From an uncultured Clostridia bacterium (GTDB taxonomy: Bacteria; Bacillota; Clostridia; Oscillospirales; Acutalibacteraceae): a stretch of DNA of 19,666 nucleotides. The DNA is taken from positions 1 to 19,666 of the forward strand of contig CALYOC010000001.1 of assembly GCA_945227095.1 (NCBI GenBank), given 5' to 3'. Shown in pieces: positions 6,908 through 15,950 of the stretch (positions are counted from its first letter, which is position 1; every line of letters starts with the position of its first letter). The notes below the pieces were generated by a model. That model did not search any database. It was not told the DNA's origin and saw only the letters and a list, made by a program, of their open reading frames with translations. The position numbers were made by a program, and so were the translations under genes.

Positions 6908-9900
6908 TTAAATACCTAATTTCTTCGCTACTTCATTGAGTTTCAATTCAAGAAGCTTTGAAACTCCCTTTTCCTGCATTGTAACTCCGTACAACACATC
7001 GGCCTCTTCCATTGTTCCTCGCCTGTGAGTGATTGATATAAACTGAATCTTTGAACACATCTTGCGCATATACTTTGCAAATCTGTCAACATTTACATCG
7101 TCAAGCGCAGCCTCTACCTCGTCATAGATACAGAACGGAGCAGGTGTGACCTTGAGTATTGCAAAGAGCAGTGCAACCGCCGCAAGCGCCTTTTCACCGC
7201 CGGAGAGAAGCGCAATATTCTTAACATTCTTTCCGGGCGGCTGAACCTGTATATCAATCCCGCATTCAAGCACATTGTCGGGGTCCTCCAAAATAAGCTG
7301 CGCCTTACCGCCGGAGAAAAATTCCGACATAGTGCTTGCGAAGGATTCGTTTATCTTCTCAAACTGTTCTGTAAACCTTGCACTCATCTTATTGGTGAGT
7401 TCCTTGATAAGCTTGCTCAACTCGCGCTCGCTGGCCTGCACATCTTCAATCTGCAACTTCAGGAAATCATAGCGCTCCTTGACCTCTGTATATTCCTCAA
7501 TGGCAGCGACATTTACATTCCCGAGCGCCTTAATTTTATTCCTCAAAGACGACAACTCCTGACGCGCCTGCTGAATGTCCCGAAGCTCAATGTCGAGCGC
7601 CTCAGCTTCGCTTCTGGTGAGTTCATACTCATCATAAAGTTTATTTACGGCATCATCAAACTCCTTGAGCATATTCAGCTTTCGCTCCTCGAGCCTTGCA
7701 ATCTCACCGCCGAGATGCTCTCTGTCGGTGGTTGTCTGCTTCTCCTTAAGCCTCAAATCCTCGGTGAGTTTCTCGCTTTGCTGTCTGCCCGCTACGATTT
7801 CATCAATCTGCGCTTTGGCTTCACTGACCTTTTTACGGAGCTCGTCCCTCTGCGCGAGGGTTGCGGCAATATCCCTGCGCGCCTGCTCGCTGTTGTCTTC
7901 GATAGCCTTGATTTCTTCGTTAATATCGTCCGTCCTCTTGGCGTGAGAGAGCTTTTGCAGGGTGAGTGCCTGTATGTTGTCGCGAGCGGCGGAAATGTCC
8001 TTTTGCGCCTCGACTACGGCAATATTTATCTCCCCTGCCTTATCATTTATCTCTCGTCTCTTTTGAGCGATTTTATCCTTATCAACATTAAATTCTTCAA
8101 GCTTCTTTTCAAGTTCGGCGGACTGCTTCTCGATTTCATCAATCTTTTCCTGCGCCGCCGCCGCGGTTTTCATAAGAGAATCAATTCTCTCATTGGAAGA
8201 ATTTTTCTCCTGCTTTAACTGCTCGACGGAATTGAAAGCGTCCTCATACTGCTGTGCGACGAGCTTCAACTCGCCCTGACTTCTTATCCTGTCCTCTCCG
8301 GCAGAGATGATGTCCGCATTCACTGCGTCAACATCTGCCCTGCACTTGGCAAGTTCCTCGGTGAGGCGGGTGTTTTCCTGCGCCGCTTGCCTGAGTTCAC
8401 TCTCCGAAGCGGCAAGCTCCTTTTCAAGCCTTTCAATCTCATTGACGCGGCTTAAAGCACCTACATTTTTCGCCTTTGAGCCGCCTGTCATTGAGCCGCC
8501 GGTGTTGATAACCTGACCGTCAAGGGTGACAATCTTAAATGACGCTTTATATTTTTTAGACATCGCTACGGCGCTGTCCATATCCTCCGCGACAACCGTC
8601 TTGCCAAGCAAGCCGCTGATTATGGATTTGTAATCCTTATCACACTTGACAAGGTTGACTGCCTTATCGACATATCCTACGCAGTCCTCAATTCCCTTTT
8701 CGTCAATATCTCGCGTGCGAATGGCACTTATGGGAAGAAATGTAACTCTGCCCAATTTGTTCTGCTTGAGATAATTTATCGCCCTCTTGGCGTCATTTTC
8801 ATTTTCCGTAACCACATTTTGCAGAGCGTTTCCGAGCGCGGTTTCTATCGCAACGGCATATTCGCTGTCGGTGGAAATGAGCTCCGCAAGCGCGCCTCGG
8901 ATTCCGCGCAGGGTTTTATGCTTGCTCTGGGCGATTACATTCTTGACCGCGCCTGAATAGCCCTCCATATTCCTTTGAAGGTCCAAAAGCATATTGAGCC
9001 TCTGCCTTTTCGAGTTCGTGCGCGCCGAAAGTTCCTCATACCCCGCGGAGTGCTCCTTGAGCTTCCTTTGACGGTTTTCCAAGCGAAGTATGTACCCTTC
9101 AAGAGAATTTTTCATCTGTGTTATCTTATCCTCGCACTCCTTAAGTGCCTTTTCACAGTCTTCCTTCTCCTGTGCTATATGTAAGAGAGCGTCCTCACGC
9201 GAGGTCAATATTTCGTCCACTGTGTTGGCTCTCATTCTGATTTCGTCAACCTGACTGACCGCCGTATTCTTCTCAATACGAAGCTCGTTGAGCGAAATTC
9301 CCAAACGGGCAATCTGTCCCGAAACCTGCGAAATCCTCTCGCCGGATTCGCTGTCCTCATTCATAAGGTTTTGCATATCGACGGAGACAAGCCTTAACTT
9401 CTCCCTGTACTGTTCTATTCTCTGCTCAAGAGATTTGATAAGAGAATTTTTCTCGGCAATCTGCTCATCAATAATCTGCGCATTTTCGTCAGCTCTGCCG
9501 GCCTCCTCGCGAATTCGGGAAATGGTGTCGTCATTATGCGATATGGTCTGATTCAAAACCTCGACCTGTCCCTCGCAGCGCACCGCGTCCTCCTCATATT
9601 CGGAGATGTTTCCCCTGATATGCTCAATGACAACATTTTGCTTTGCCGTATCTTCAAAAATCTCTCTGTTCTTTTCTTCGATATCTTTTAATATCTTTTC
9701 ACATTCGTCATACTGTGACTGTGCAAGCGAAATTTTCTTCTCCTGCTCACGAAGCTTCTCGTTGCTCCTTGAAATAGTGTCGAGCCAAAGTCCGATTTCC
9801 AAATCCTTTTTACGGGAAGAGTATGTCAAAAACTTCTGCGCCTTTTCACTCTGAACACGCAGGGGCTCTACTCGCCCTTCGAGCTCGGAGAAGATGTCCA

Positions 9901-10474
9901 AAAGACGAACCATATTCTCCTGCGCCTGCGAAAGCTTCCTCTGCGCGTCACGCCTTCTGTAACGATATTTGCTGATTCCGGCTGCCTCCTCGAAAATGTC
10001 GCGCCTGTCCTCGCTCTTTGCAGAGACGAGAGTTTCTATCTTTCCCTGGCTGATAAGAGAGTAGCCGTCGCGGCCGAGTCCGGTATCCATAAACAGCTCG
10101 TTGATATCCTTTAAACGCACGGTGGCTCCGTTGAGAATATACTCACTCTCCCCGGAACGATAGTAGCGCCTTGTGACCTCAACCTCGTCGTTGTCAAAAT
10201 CAAGTTGTCTGTCGGTATTGTCAAGCACAAGCTTTACCTGCGCAAAGCCCTGCGCCTTGCGCGCCGCCGTTCCGCTGAAAATGACATCCTCCATTTTCGA
10301 GCCTCGGAGATTCTTCGAGCTTTGCTCACCGAGCACCCAGCGGATTGCATCGGAAATATTTGACTTTCCGCTTCCGTTAGGTCCGACTACCGCCGTTATT
10401 CCCTTGTTGAAGTTCAAAACCGTCTTGTCCGGAAAAGATTTGAACCCTTGCAGTTCCAATGATTTTAAAAACAT
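6908..10474 (-). CDS. smc: Chromosome segregation protein SMC
   Basis: A full-length 1188-residue SMC ATPase that extrudes DNA loops with ScpA/ScpB to organise and separate the nucleoid. Order: Walker A GPNGSGKSN (residues 31-39); a long coiled coil rich in Glu, Lys, Gln and Ala; the hinge at about 505-680 (GYSGAVKNVI, then GIRGALAELI, AIETALGNALQNVV, ending in TGGSMTGGS); the return coiled coil; the ABC signature LLSGGEKALAAVALLFAIL; and Walker B FCIYDEVEAALDDVNV, whose second Glu is catalytic. Both R-loop and D-loop segments are present. It starts at ATG 10472-10474, overlapping the upstream radical SAM gene by 10 bases, behind AAGGA. Nothing is missing, and there is no in-frame amber in its 1188 codons. 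Confidence 0.98.
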   Translation of the reverse strand: MFLKSLELQGFKSFPDKTVLNFNKGITAVVGPNGSGKSNISDAIRWVLGEQSSKNLRGSKMEDVIFSGTAARKAQGFAQVKLVLDNTDRQLDFDNDEVEVTRRYYRSGESEYILNGATVRLKDINELFMDTGLGRDGYSLISQGKIETLVSAKSEDRRDIFEEAAGISKYRYRRRDAQRKLSQAQENMVRLLDIFSELEGRVEPLRVQSEKAQKFLTYSSRKKDLEIGLWLDTISRSNEKLREQEKKISLAQSQYDECEKILKDIEEKNREIFEDTAKQNVVIEHIRGNISEYEEDAVRCEGQVEVLNQTISHNDDTISRIREEAGRADENAQIIDEQIAEKNSLIKSLEQRIEQYREKLRLVSVDMQNLMNEDSESGERISQVSGQIARLGISLNELRIEKNTAVSQVDEIRMRANTVDEILTSREDALLHIAQEKEDCEKALKECEDKITQMKNSLEGYILRLENRQRKLKEHSAGYEELSARTNSKRQRLNMLLDLQRNMEGYSGAVKNVIAQSKHKTLRGIRGALAELISTDSEYAVAIETALGNALQNVVTENENDAKRAINYLKQNKLGRVTFLPISAIRTRDIDEKGIEDCVGYVDKAVNLVKCDKDYKSIISGLLGKTVVAEDMDSAVAMSKKYKASFKIVTLDGQVINTGGSMTGGSKAKNVGALSRVNEIERLEKELAASESELRQAAQENTRLTEELAKCRADVDAVNADIISAGEDRIRSQGELKLVAQQYEDAFNSVEQLKQEKNSSNERIDSLMKTAAAAQEKIDEIEKQSAELEKKLEEFNVDKDKIAQKRREINDKAGEINIAVVEAQKDISAARDNIQALTLQKLSHAKRTDDINEEIKAIEDNSEQARRDIAATLAQRDELRKKVSEAKAQIDEIVAGRQQSEKLTEDLRLKEKQTTTDREHLGGEIARLEERKLNMLKEFDDAVNKLYDEYELTRSEAEALDIELRDIQQARQELSSLRNKIKALGNVNVAAIEEYTEVKERYDFLKLQIEDVQASERELSKLIKELTNKMSARFTEQFEKINESFASTMSEFFSGGKAQLILEDPDNVLECGIDIQVQPPGKNVKNIALLSGGEKALAAVALLFAILKVTPAPFCIYDEVEAALDDVNVDRFAKYMRKMCSKIQFISITHRRGTMEEADVLYGVTMQEKGVSKLLELKLNEVAKKLGI

Positions 10475-11457
10475 TCTCTATTTATCCTTATCTCATATTT
10501 TTCAAGTGAGTTTTGCGGTTTAAATTTAATATCATATCCCATTTTCCTAAACCTGATAACATTGTCGGAATGCTGACCTATCGCCTGCGATAGACAGCCG
10601 GGATTGACATATACTGTATATTTCCCGCAGGGGAGCGCTCCGATTTCATTCATAACGCGCCTAAAATAAATACGGCTAAGACACAATTCCTTAAACGCCG
10701 GGTGATATGCCCCTGCGACATAATTCTTCTCAATATCGGTGGACGCGTGAAGCCCGAGACGAATAATCTTAACTCCCGCGCTCTCAAACATCTCGATTAA
10801 GTTCACACAAAGTTCCACCGCTTCGTCCAAGGTCTGCGGAGTGAATCTGCCCGCTCTGAAAAGAGTGTCAAGTTCCGTTGCCCGAAGCACCACGGTCGGG
10901 TAAATTCTCACCGTGTCAGGTGAAAGTTTTATTAGCTCCTCGGCGGTATATGTGTCGCTGAGCGCGTTCGCACCGTAAAGGCCTGTCATCATCTGTACTC
11001 CGAGCTCCATACCCGCTTTCCTGATGAGCCGGCAGGCATTTCTCACATCCTCCGCGGTATGTCCGCGGTTATTCTTCCGAAGCACCTCGTCATTCATACT
11101 CTGCGCGCCGAGCTCTACCGCCTTAACCGAATAGCTTTTCAACAGCGATAAAACCTCTTCGTCAACAGCGTCGGGCCTTGTGGAAACACGGATTCCGTCA
11201 AACCTGTTCGCATAGGGAGCCGCCGCCTCTAACAGCTCTGTCATATATTCCCTGTCGATAGCAGTAAAACTTCCGCCGAAAAAGGCAATCTGCGCCCTCT
11301 CCGCTCTGTCCGACAAATCCGAAAGTGCTCGCTTTAAAATACTGTCAACCTGCTGCGCCGTCACGCGCTTTGTCTGTCCGGAAATAATCTTTTGATTACA
11401 AAAGCTGCAATTCTGAGGACAGCCCTCGTGGGGTATAAAAATAGAAATATTACTCAT
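10465..11457 (-). CDS. Radical SAM protein, Elp3-like, function unknown
   Basis: A 330-residue radical SAM protein. The [4Fe-4S] motif CPQNCSFC (C-x3-C-x2-C) is at residues 13-20. Further core motifs are FFGGSFTAI (the GGE-equivalent segment), RVSTRPDAV, VELGAQSMNDEVL, and the GVQMMTGLYG strand. The family resembles the radical SAM half of Elp3/COG1243 but lacks the acetyltransferase domain, so it is not a complete tRNA-modifying Elp3. The C-terminal 100 residues (NPGCLSQAIGQHSDNVI) have no motif I can name. It overlaps rnc by 4 bases (ATGA) and smc by 10, a position often seen in Clostridia. Possible roles are RNA modification or a cofactor reaction; I would not choose. Confidence 0.88.
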   Translation of the reverse strand: MSNISIFIPHEGCPQNCSFCNQKIISGQTKRVTAQQVDSILKRALSDLSDRAERAQIAFFGGSFTAIDREYMTELLEAAAPYANRFDGIRVSTRPDAVDEEVLSLLKSYSVKAVELGAQSMNDEVLRKNNRGHTAEDVRNACRLIRKAGMELGVQMMTGLYGANALSDTYTAEELIKLSPDTVRIYPTVVLRATELDTLFRAGRFTPQTLDEAVELCVNLIEMFESAGVKIIRLGLHASTDIEKNYVAGAYHPAFKELCLSRIYFRRVMNEIGALPCGKYTVYVNPGCLSQAIGQHSDNVIRFRKMGYDIKFKPQNSLEKYEIRINRECF

Positions 11458-12128
11458 AATCCCATTAAATCCAACGCCTGTGCCGCCGCCGCCTGTTCAG
11501 CCGCCTTTTTGCTTCTGCCGCTTCCGGCGCCGATGACATTTGAATTGAGCCTCACCTCAACATCAAATCTCTTGTCGTGGTCGGGTCCCGATTCACCCAC
11601 GACAAAATACTCAACCTTTTCCTCGGGATTTTTCTGAATAATCTCCTGCAAAGCGGTTTTGTAGTCCTTGTTGGCACGCACCGCCTCGCTCTGCTCTCTG
11701 ACAATAAAATCTAAAACAAATTTTTTTGCGTTCTCCATTCCTCCGTCGAGATATATCGCCGCTATAAGCGCTTCAAACGCGTCGGCGAGTATTGACACGC
11801 GCTCTCTGCCGCCGGTGTTGATTTCACCCTTTCCCAAGTAGAGATACCTGCCCAAGTCAATGCTCCTTGCAAATTTGCAGCAGCTCTTTTCACAGACAAG
11901 CGCACTTCTAACCTTTGTGAGCTCTCCCTCGGGGAAGTTCTCGTGGTCATGAAAAAGATAATCGGCGGTGATTATCCCCAAAACGGAATCACCTAAAAAT
12001 TCCAACCGCTCATTGTACTTCATTTCGCCTGAATTTTCATTTGCATAAGACGAATGAGTCAGAGCGGTTTTCAATATGCTCTTATCTTTAAAAGAATATC
12101 CTATCCTTTTCTCCAATTCCTCGGTCAT
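11454..12128 (-). CDS. rnc: Ribonuclease III
   Basis: A 224-residue double-strand-specific endoribonuclease that processes rRNA precursors and structured mRNAs. The signature NERLEFLGDSVLGIITADYL begins at residue 39, with the acidic metal ligands Glu and Asp; the second metal site is in DAFEALIAAIYLDGG. The C-terminal double-stranded RNA binding domain covers about residues 155-224 (DYKTALQEIIQK, then GAGSGRSKKAAEQAAAAQAL). ATG at 12126-12128 overlaps the stop of the ACP-like gene as ATGA, with a weak GGTG upstream, so translation is probably coupled. The acpP-rnc-smc-ftsY block is typical of Bacillota. Confidence 0.97.
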   Translation of the reverse strand: MTEELEKRIGYSFKDKSILKTALTHSSYANENSGEMKYNERLEFLGDSVLGIITADYLFHDHENFPEGELTKVRSALVCEKSCCKFARSIDLGRYLYLGKGEINTGGRERVSILADAFEALIAAIYLDGGMENAKKFVLDFIVREQSEAVRANKDYKTALQEIIQKNPEEKVEYFVVGESGPDHDKRFDVEVRLNSNVIGAGSGRSKKAAEQAAAAQALDLMGL

Positions 12129-12361
12129 TTTTCATTCACCAATCTTTCCACAACGGCAACCAGGCCGCCGACATCGGAAACTCCTTCTATATCATCTTCA
12201 TCAATGATTATGTCAAACTCACGGCTTATATCAAAAGCCAGGTCGATTATATCTTCATACTCGGCACCTATTTCGTCAAAAGCGGTGTCCGCGCTGATGT
12301 CCTCGCTGTCATAATCCGAAAACTTCTGTGTTAAAATTTCAACTACCGAATCGTAAACCAT
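12125..12361 (-). CDS. Acyl-carrier-protein-like protein lacking the phosphopantetheine serine
   Basis: A 78-residue acidic protein with the length, charge and helix pattern of an acyl carrier protein, in the place where acpP normally sits (before rnc). Aligned to ACP (family: F-x-x-LGADSLD-x-VEL, then EEEF-I-I-DED), it reads TAFDEIGAEYEDIIDLAFDI, followed by SREFDIIIDEDDIEGVSDVGGLV. The invariant Ser of GADSLD, which receives the 4'-phosphopantetheine arm, is Tyr35, and the next residue is Glu. No nearby serine can replace it. It therefore cannot act as a normal holo-ACP if this alignment is right. The ATG follows GGAGGT at ideal spacing, directly after a strong promoter. It is either a degenerate ACP paralogue kept for a structural or regulatory role, or a different small acidic helical protein. 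Confidence 0.8.
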   Translation of the reverse strand: MVYDSVVEILTQKFSDYDSEDISADTAFDEIGAEYEDIIDLAFDISREFDIIIDEDDIEGVSDVGGLVAVVERLVNEK

Positions 12362-12412
12362 TTTTACCTCCGTTTGCGAATAAGTCAGTTTAAAACAAAT
12401 TTACTCATTATT

Positions 12413-12441
12413 ATAATAATATTATTTATAAATATAGTCAA
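12413..12441 (-). promoter_or_regulatory. Sigma-A-type promoter for the acpP-like/rnc/smc operon
   Basis: On the minus strand TTGACT (12436-12441), a 17-base spacer and TATTAT (12413-12418) in a very AT-rich gap. The predicted start near 12406 leaves a leader of about 45 bases before GGAGGT and the ATG at 12361. No terminator hairpin is evident between the trmFO stop and this promoter. The short gaps and overlaps downstream suggest it drives transcription through to leuS. Confidence 0.8.
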
Positions 12442-12487
12442 CACAATTATAGGTAGATTATGTAATTTTTTAATATAAAACGCTTTT

Positions 12488-13789
12488 TTACATCCAAAAA
12501 TCAATTTTTTTCAAATAATTCTTTAAACAATCGAGCGCCCTTTCCGCGAGCGCTCCGTACCTCTCCTTCTTATCCCTTATACGAGTTTCCAAGGGCGGTA
12601 CAACGCCGAAATTCGCTCCCATAGGCTGAAAATCCTTCACCGATTCATCGGTTATATACGAAATTAAGGAGCCCGACATTGTCTGCTCGGGCAGGCTGAT
12701 TTTCGGCTCTCCCCGAAGCTGTCTGACGAGATTCATCGCCGCTATAATCCCGCTGCAGGCAGACTCCATATATCCCTCTACTCCGGTTATCTGACCTGCA
12801 AAATAGATATCCTCACTATCCTTTAATCTCATCGACCTGTCAAGCACCCTCGGAGAGTCGAGGAAAGAGTTGCGGTGCATAACTCCGTACCTTGTAAACT
12901 GCGCGTTCTTTAAAGCGGGAATCATTGAAAAAACCCGCTTTTGCTCGGAAAACTTTAGATTCGTCTGGAAGCCGACGAGATTATAAATACTGCCGAGGCT
13001 GTTTTCCCTGCGAAGCTGGAGCACCGCCCAGGGACGATGACCGGTTCGCGGGTCGGTCAGTCCCACCGGCTTCATAGGTCCGAAGCGAATGCTGTCCTCT
13101 CCGCGCTTTGCCAGCACCTCTATTGGCATACAGCCCTCATAGACATCAAAGTCGTGAGTTTTAGCACTCTCGGCATTTACAAGTTCGTAATGAAATTTTT
13201 CATATTCTTCCTTATTCATAGGACAGTTGATATAATCATCTCCGCCCTTTCCGTAACGGGAGGCAAAAAAGGCGCTGTTCATATCAATGCTTTCCCCCGT
13301 GACAATCGGAGCGGCAGCATCGTAAAACGAGAGACTTTCACCGCAAAGCTCGCTTATCCTCTGCGCCAGCGCGCCGTCCGTCAACGGTCCTGTCGCAACA
13401 ATCACCTTGCCCTTGGGAATATCCTCGACGACACGATTTACAACGGTAATATTTTCATTTTTTCTTATTTTTTCGGTGACAAGCGCACTAAATTTTTCCC
13501 TGTCCACCGCCAACGCGCCGCCCGCCTCGACCGAGCACTCATACGCGCACTCGACGCAAAGCGAGCCCATAAGCGACATCTCCGCCTTTAAAAGTCCCGC
13601 CGCCGATTCGATTCTCTTTGCCTTAAACGAGTTCGAGCAGACAAGCTCACAAAAATTTTCACTCTTGTGCGCCGGAGTAAATTTTACGGGCTTCATATCA
13701 ACAAGCTCGACCTTATAGCCCGATTTAGCCAGGTGCCACGCCGCCTCACAACCGGCAAAGCCGGCTCCCAAAACAGTAATTTTTTCCAT
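12488..13789 (-). CDS. trmFO: Methylenetetrahydrofolate-tRNA-(uracil-5-)-methyltransferase TrmFO
   Basis: A 433-residue FAD- and folate-dependent enzyme that makes 5-methyluridine at position 54 of tRNA. The FAD-binding loop is VLGAGFAGCEAAW at the N-terminus, followed by MKPVKFTPAHKSENFCELVC. Both functional cysteines of the family can be placed: Cys51 in ELVCSNSF and the Cys of YEGCMPIE. Also present are GLTDPRTGHRPWAVLQLRR, NLVGFQTNLKFSEQKRVF, and FAGQITGVEGYMESA. The frame is open to a TTG at 13799-13801, but GGAG lies 6 bases before ATG 13787-13789, which I take as the start. It follows topA after a terminator-like hairpin whose T-run merges with this SD, so expression may depend on read-through. 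Confidence 0.97.
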   Translation of the reverse strand: MEKITVLGAGFAGCEAAWHLAKSGYKVELVDMKPVKFTPAHKSENFCELVCSNSFKAKRIESAAGLLKAEMSLMGSLCVECAYECSVEAGGALAVDREKFSALVTEKIRKNENITVVNRVVEDIPKGKVIVATGPLTDGALAQRISELCGESLSFYDAAAPIVTGESIDMNSAFFASRYGKGGDDYINCPMNKEEYEKFHYELVNAESAKTHDFDVYEGCMPIEVLAKRGEDSIRFGPMKPVGLTDPRTGHRPWAVLQLRRENSLGSIYNLVGFQTNLKFSEQKRVFSMIPALKNAQFTRYGVMHRNSFLDSPRVLDRSMRLKDSEDIYFAGQITGVEGYMESACSGIIAAMNLVRQLRGEPKISLPEQTMSGSLISYITDESVKDFQPMGANFGVVPPLETRIRDKKERYGALAERALDCLKNYLKKIDFWM

Positions 13790-13803
13790 AAATATCTCCA
13801 AAA

Positions 13804-13830
13804 CGGGAGAGGCCGGAAATGCCTCTCCCG
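13804..13830 (-). terminator. Intrinsic-terminator-like hairpin between topA and trmFO
   Basis: A perfect 10-bp stem CGGGAGAGGC / GCCTCTCCCG with a 7-base loop, starting 6 bases after the topA stop. On the minus strand it is followed by TTTT and then GGAG, the trmFO ribosome binding site. The stem is strong but the T-run is only four bases, so termination may be partial. Confidence 0.65.
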
Positions 13831-13836
13831 CAAATT

Positions 13837-15930
13837 TTATTTATCAGATGATTTCTTCTTTTTCTCCGCTTTTGTCACATATCCGCACTCCTTATCAAGG
13901 CAGGCAATTACGCCTCCGCGCTGCTTGAACAGAGTTTTTCCGCACTGCGGACAGGTTTCCTTCAACGGTTCATCCCATGTCATAAAGTTACAATCCGGAT
14001 AATTTGAGCAGCCGTAGAACTTATATCCCTTCTTCGACTTCTTCTGAATTATCTGTCCGCCGCACTCCGGACATTTGCCCACGGTATTTACCACAAACGG
14101 CTTTGTATTCTTACACTTGGGATAATTCGGACAAGCCAAAAACTTTCCGAATCTTCCGACCTTGACAACCATATGCTCACCGCATTTTTCGCATATGACA
14201 TCGGTCTGCTCCTCTTTGAGTTTGATTTTTACTCCCTCCATCTCCTTTTTTGCCGATGTGAGAGTCTTTTCAAAGTCATCGTAAAACTCATGGAGCATTT
14301 CGACATAATCGAGTTTGCCTGCACCTATATCATCAAGATTTTGCTCCATTTTAGCGGTGAATTTTACATCCACAATCTTTTTAAACTTATCCTCTAAAAG
14401 CTGTGTTATTGCCTGACCGAGCTCGGTGGGCTTGAGCGCCTTGCCGTCGCGTACGACATATTCCTTTGAAATGATAGTGCCGACTATCGACGCATAGGTG
14501 CTCGGACGGCCGATTCCGTTTTCTTCAAGAGTTTTTATCAATGTCGCCTCAGTAAATCTCGCCGGAGGCTGTGTGAAATGCTGATTTCCCGCAAGAGATT
14601 TCACCTTGAGCTTATCGCCCTTGGCGATAGGCGGAAGTGCGCCCGACGGAGAATCGTCGTCATTTGTTTCCTCGTAAAGCTTTGTATATCCGTCAAACCT
14701 TACTGTATAGCCGCTGGATTTGAAAACATATTCACCTGCGGTTATATCCGCCTTTACCGTATTTTGAAGGCAATCCGCCATAAGAGAGGCTATAAACCTA
14801 TCCCAAATGAGCTTATAAAGCTTATATTGGTCATTTGTGGCAGTGCCCTTGAGCATATCGGGAGTGATTGAAGCAACGGTGGGGCGAATCGCCTCGTGTC
14901 CGTCCTGCGCGTTATTTTTCTGCTTAAAATACCTGTCCTTCGCCGGCAAATACTCCTTGCCGTATGTTTCGGTTATAAACTGCTTTGCCGCGCTTCTCGC
15001 CTCCTGCGAAATGCGCAGTGAGTCGGTACGCATATATGTTATGACACCGAGGGTGCCGTGTCCGCTGACATCAATTCCCTCGTAAAGCTCCTGCGCGACC
15101 TTCATTGTCCGCTTGGACTGAAAACCGAGTCGGCGCGAAGCCTCCTGCTGCAATGTCGAGGTGATAAACGCGGGCATCGGAGATTTGTGGCGCACACCCT
15201 TAGTCAAGGAGGTGACAATAAAATCCTCACCGTCTATCTCCTTAAGGATTTTATCCGCTTCCTCCTTAGAGGACAATTTGAGCTTTCCGCTCTTTGTGCC
15301 GTAAAACTGTCCGTCAAAAGTCTTTTTTGAGCCCGGAGGACAGAATTTCGCATCAAGTGACCAATATTCCTTGGGCTTAAACGCCGCAATCTCCTTCTCT
15401 CGGTCAACTATAACCCTCACGGCGACGGACTGCACGCGGCCTGCGGAAAGTCCGCGACGGATTTTCTGCGACACAAACGGACTCAGACGATATCCCACAA
15501 GTCTGTCTAAAATTCGCCTTGCCTGCTGTGCGTCGACAAGATTCATATCGAGCTTTCGGGGCTTTAACATTCCCGCCTCAATTCCCGACTTGGTTATCTC
15601 ATTAAAAGCGACTCTGTTTTCCTCATTCAAGTCGAGTCCCAATATAGTCGCAAGATGCCACGAAATCGCCTCTCCCTCTCGGTCGGGGTCGGTTGCGAGG
15701 TAAACCTTTTCGCTGTTTTTCGCCTGCTCGATAAGCTCGTTTACCAAATCCGCTTTTCCCGCTACAATAGCATATTTTGGCTCGAAGTCATGCTCGACAT
15801 CTACGCTGAGCCTCGAACTAGGCAGGTCTCTGACATGTCCCTTGGAGGCTACGACATTATAGTCCTTGCCAAGATATTTTTTAATAGTCTTTTTCTTTGT
15901 GGGTGACTCCACAATAACGAGTTTTGACAT
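13837..15930 (-). CDS. topA: DNA topoisomerase I (type IA)
   Basis: A 697-residue type IA topoisomerase that relaxes negative supercoils through a 5'-phosphotyrosine intermediate. TOPRIM domain: KLVIVESPTKKKTIKKYLG (Glu8 catalytic), then ATDPDREGEAISWHL with the DPDRE metal triad at about residues 81-85. The active-site tyrosine is Tyr299 in GVITYMRTDSLRIS. The C-terminal part holds three four-cysteine zinc ribbons: CEKCG with CPNYPKC, CPECGG with CSNYPDC, and CPQCG with CLDKEC, as in clostridial TopA. ATG at 15928-15930 behind AGAGGT, 20 bases after dprA. The dprA-topA-trmFO order is the classic Bacillota arrangement. Confidence 0.98.
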   Translation of the reverse strand: MSKLVIVESPTKKKTIKKYLGKDYNVVASKGHVRDLPSSRLSVDVEHDFEPKYAIVAGKADLVNELIEQAKNSEKVYLATDPDREGEAISWHLATILGLDLNEENRVAFNEITKSGIEAGMLKPRKLDMNLVDAQQARRILDRLVGYRLSPFVSQKIRRGLSAGRVQSVAVRVIVDREKEIAAFKPKEYWSLDAKFCPPGSKKTFDGQFYGTKSGKLKLSSKEEADKILKEIDGEDFIVTSLTKGVRHKSPMPAFITSTLQQEASRRLGFQSKRTMKVAQELYEGIDVSGHGTLGVITYMRTDSLRISQEARSAAKQFITETYGKEYLPAKDRYFKQKNNAQDGHEAIRPTVASITPDMLKGTATNDQYKLYKLIWDRFIASLMADCLQNTVKADITAGEYVFKSSGYTVRFDGYTKLYEETNDDDSPSGALPPIAKGDKLKVKSLAGNQHFTQPPARFTEATLIKTLEENGIGRPSTYASIVGTIISKEYVVRDGKALKPTELGQAITQLLEDKFKKIVDVKFTAKMEQNLDDIGAGKLDYVEMLHEFYDDFEKTLTSAKKEMEGVKIKLKEEQTDVICEKCGEHMVVKVGRFGKFLACPNYPKCKNTKPFVVNTVGKCPECGGQIIQKKSKKGYKFYGCSNYPDCNFMTWDEPLKETCPQCGKTLFKQRGGVIACLDKECGYVTKAEKKKKSSDK

Positions 15931-15950
15931 ATTGCAATTACCTCTGATAA

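Noticed and set aside
12362..12487. A possible small gene or riboswitch in the AT-rich gap between trmFO and the ACP-like gene.
   Set aside because: No frame of useful length and no stable fold; the gap is explained by a promoter and a short leader.
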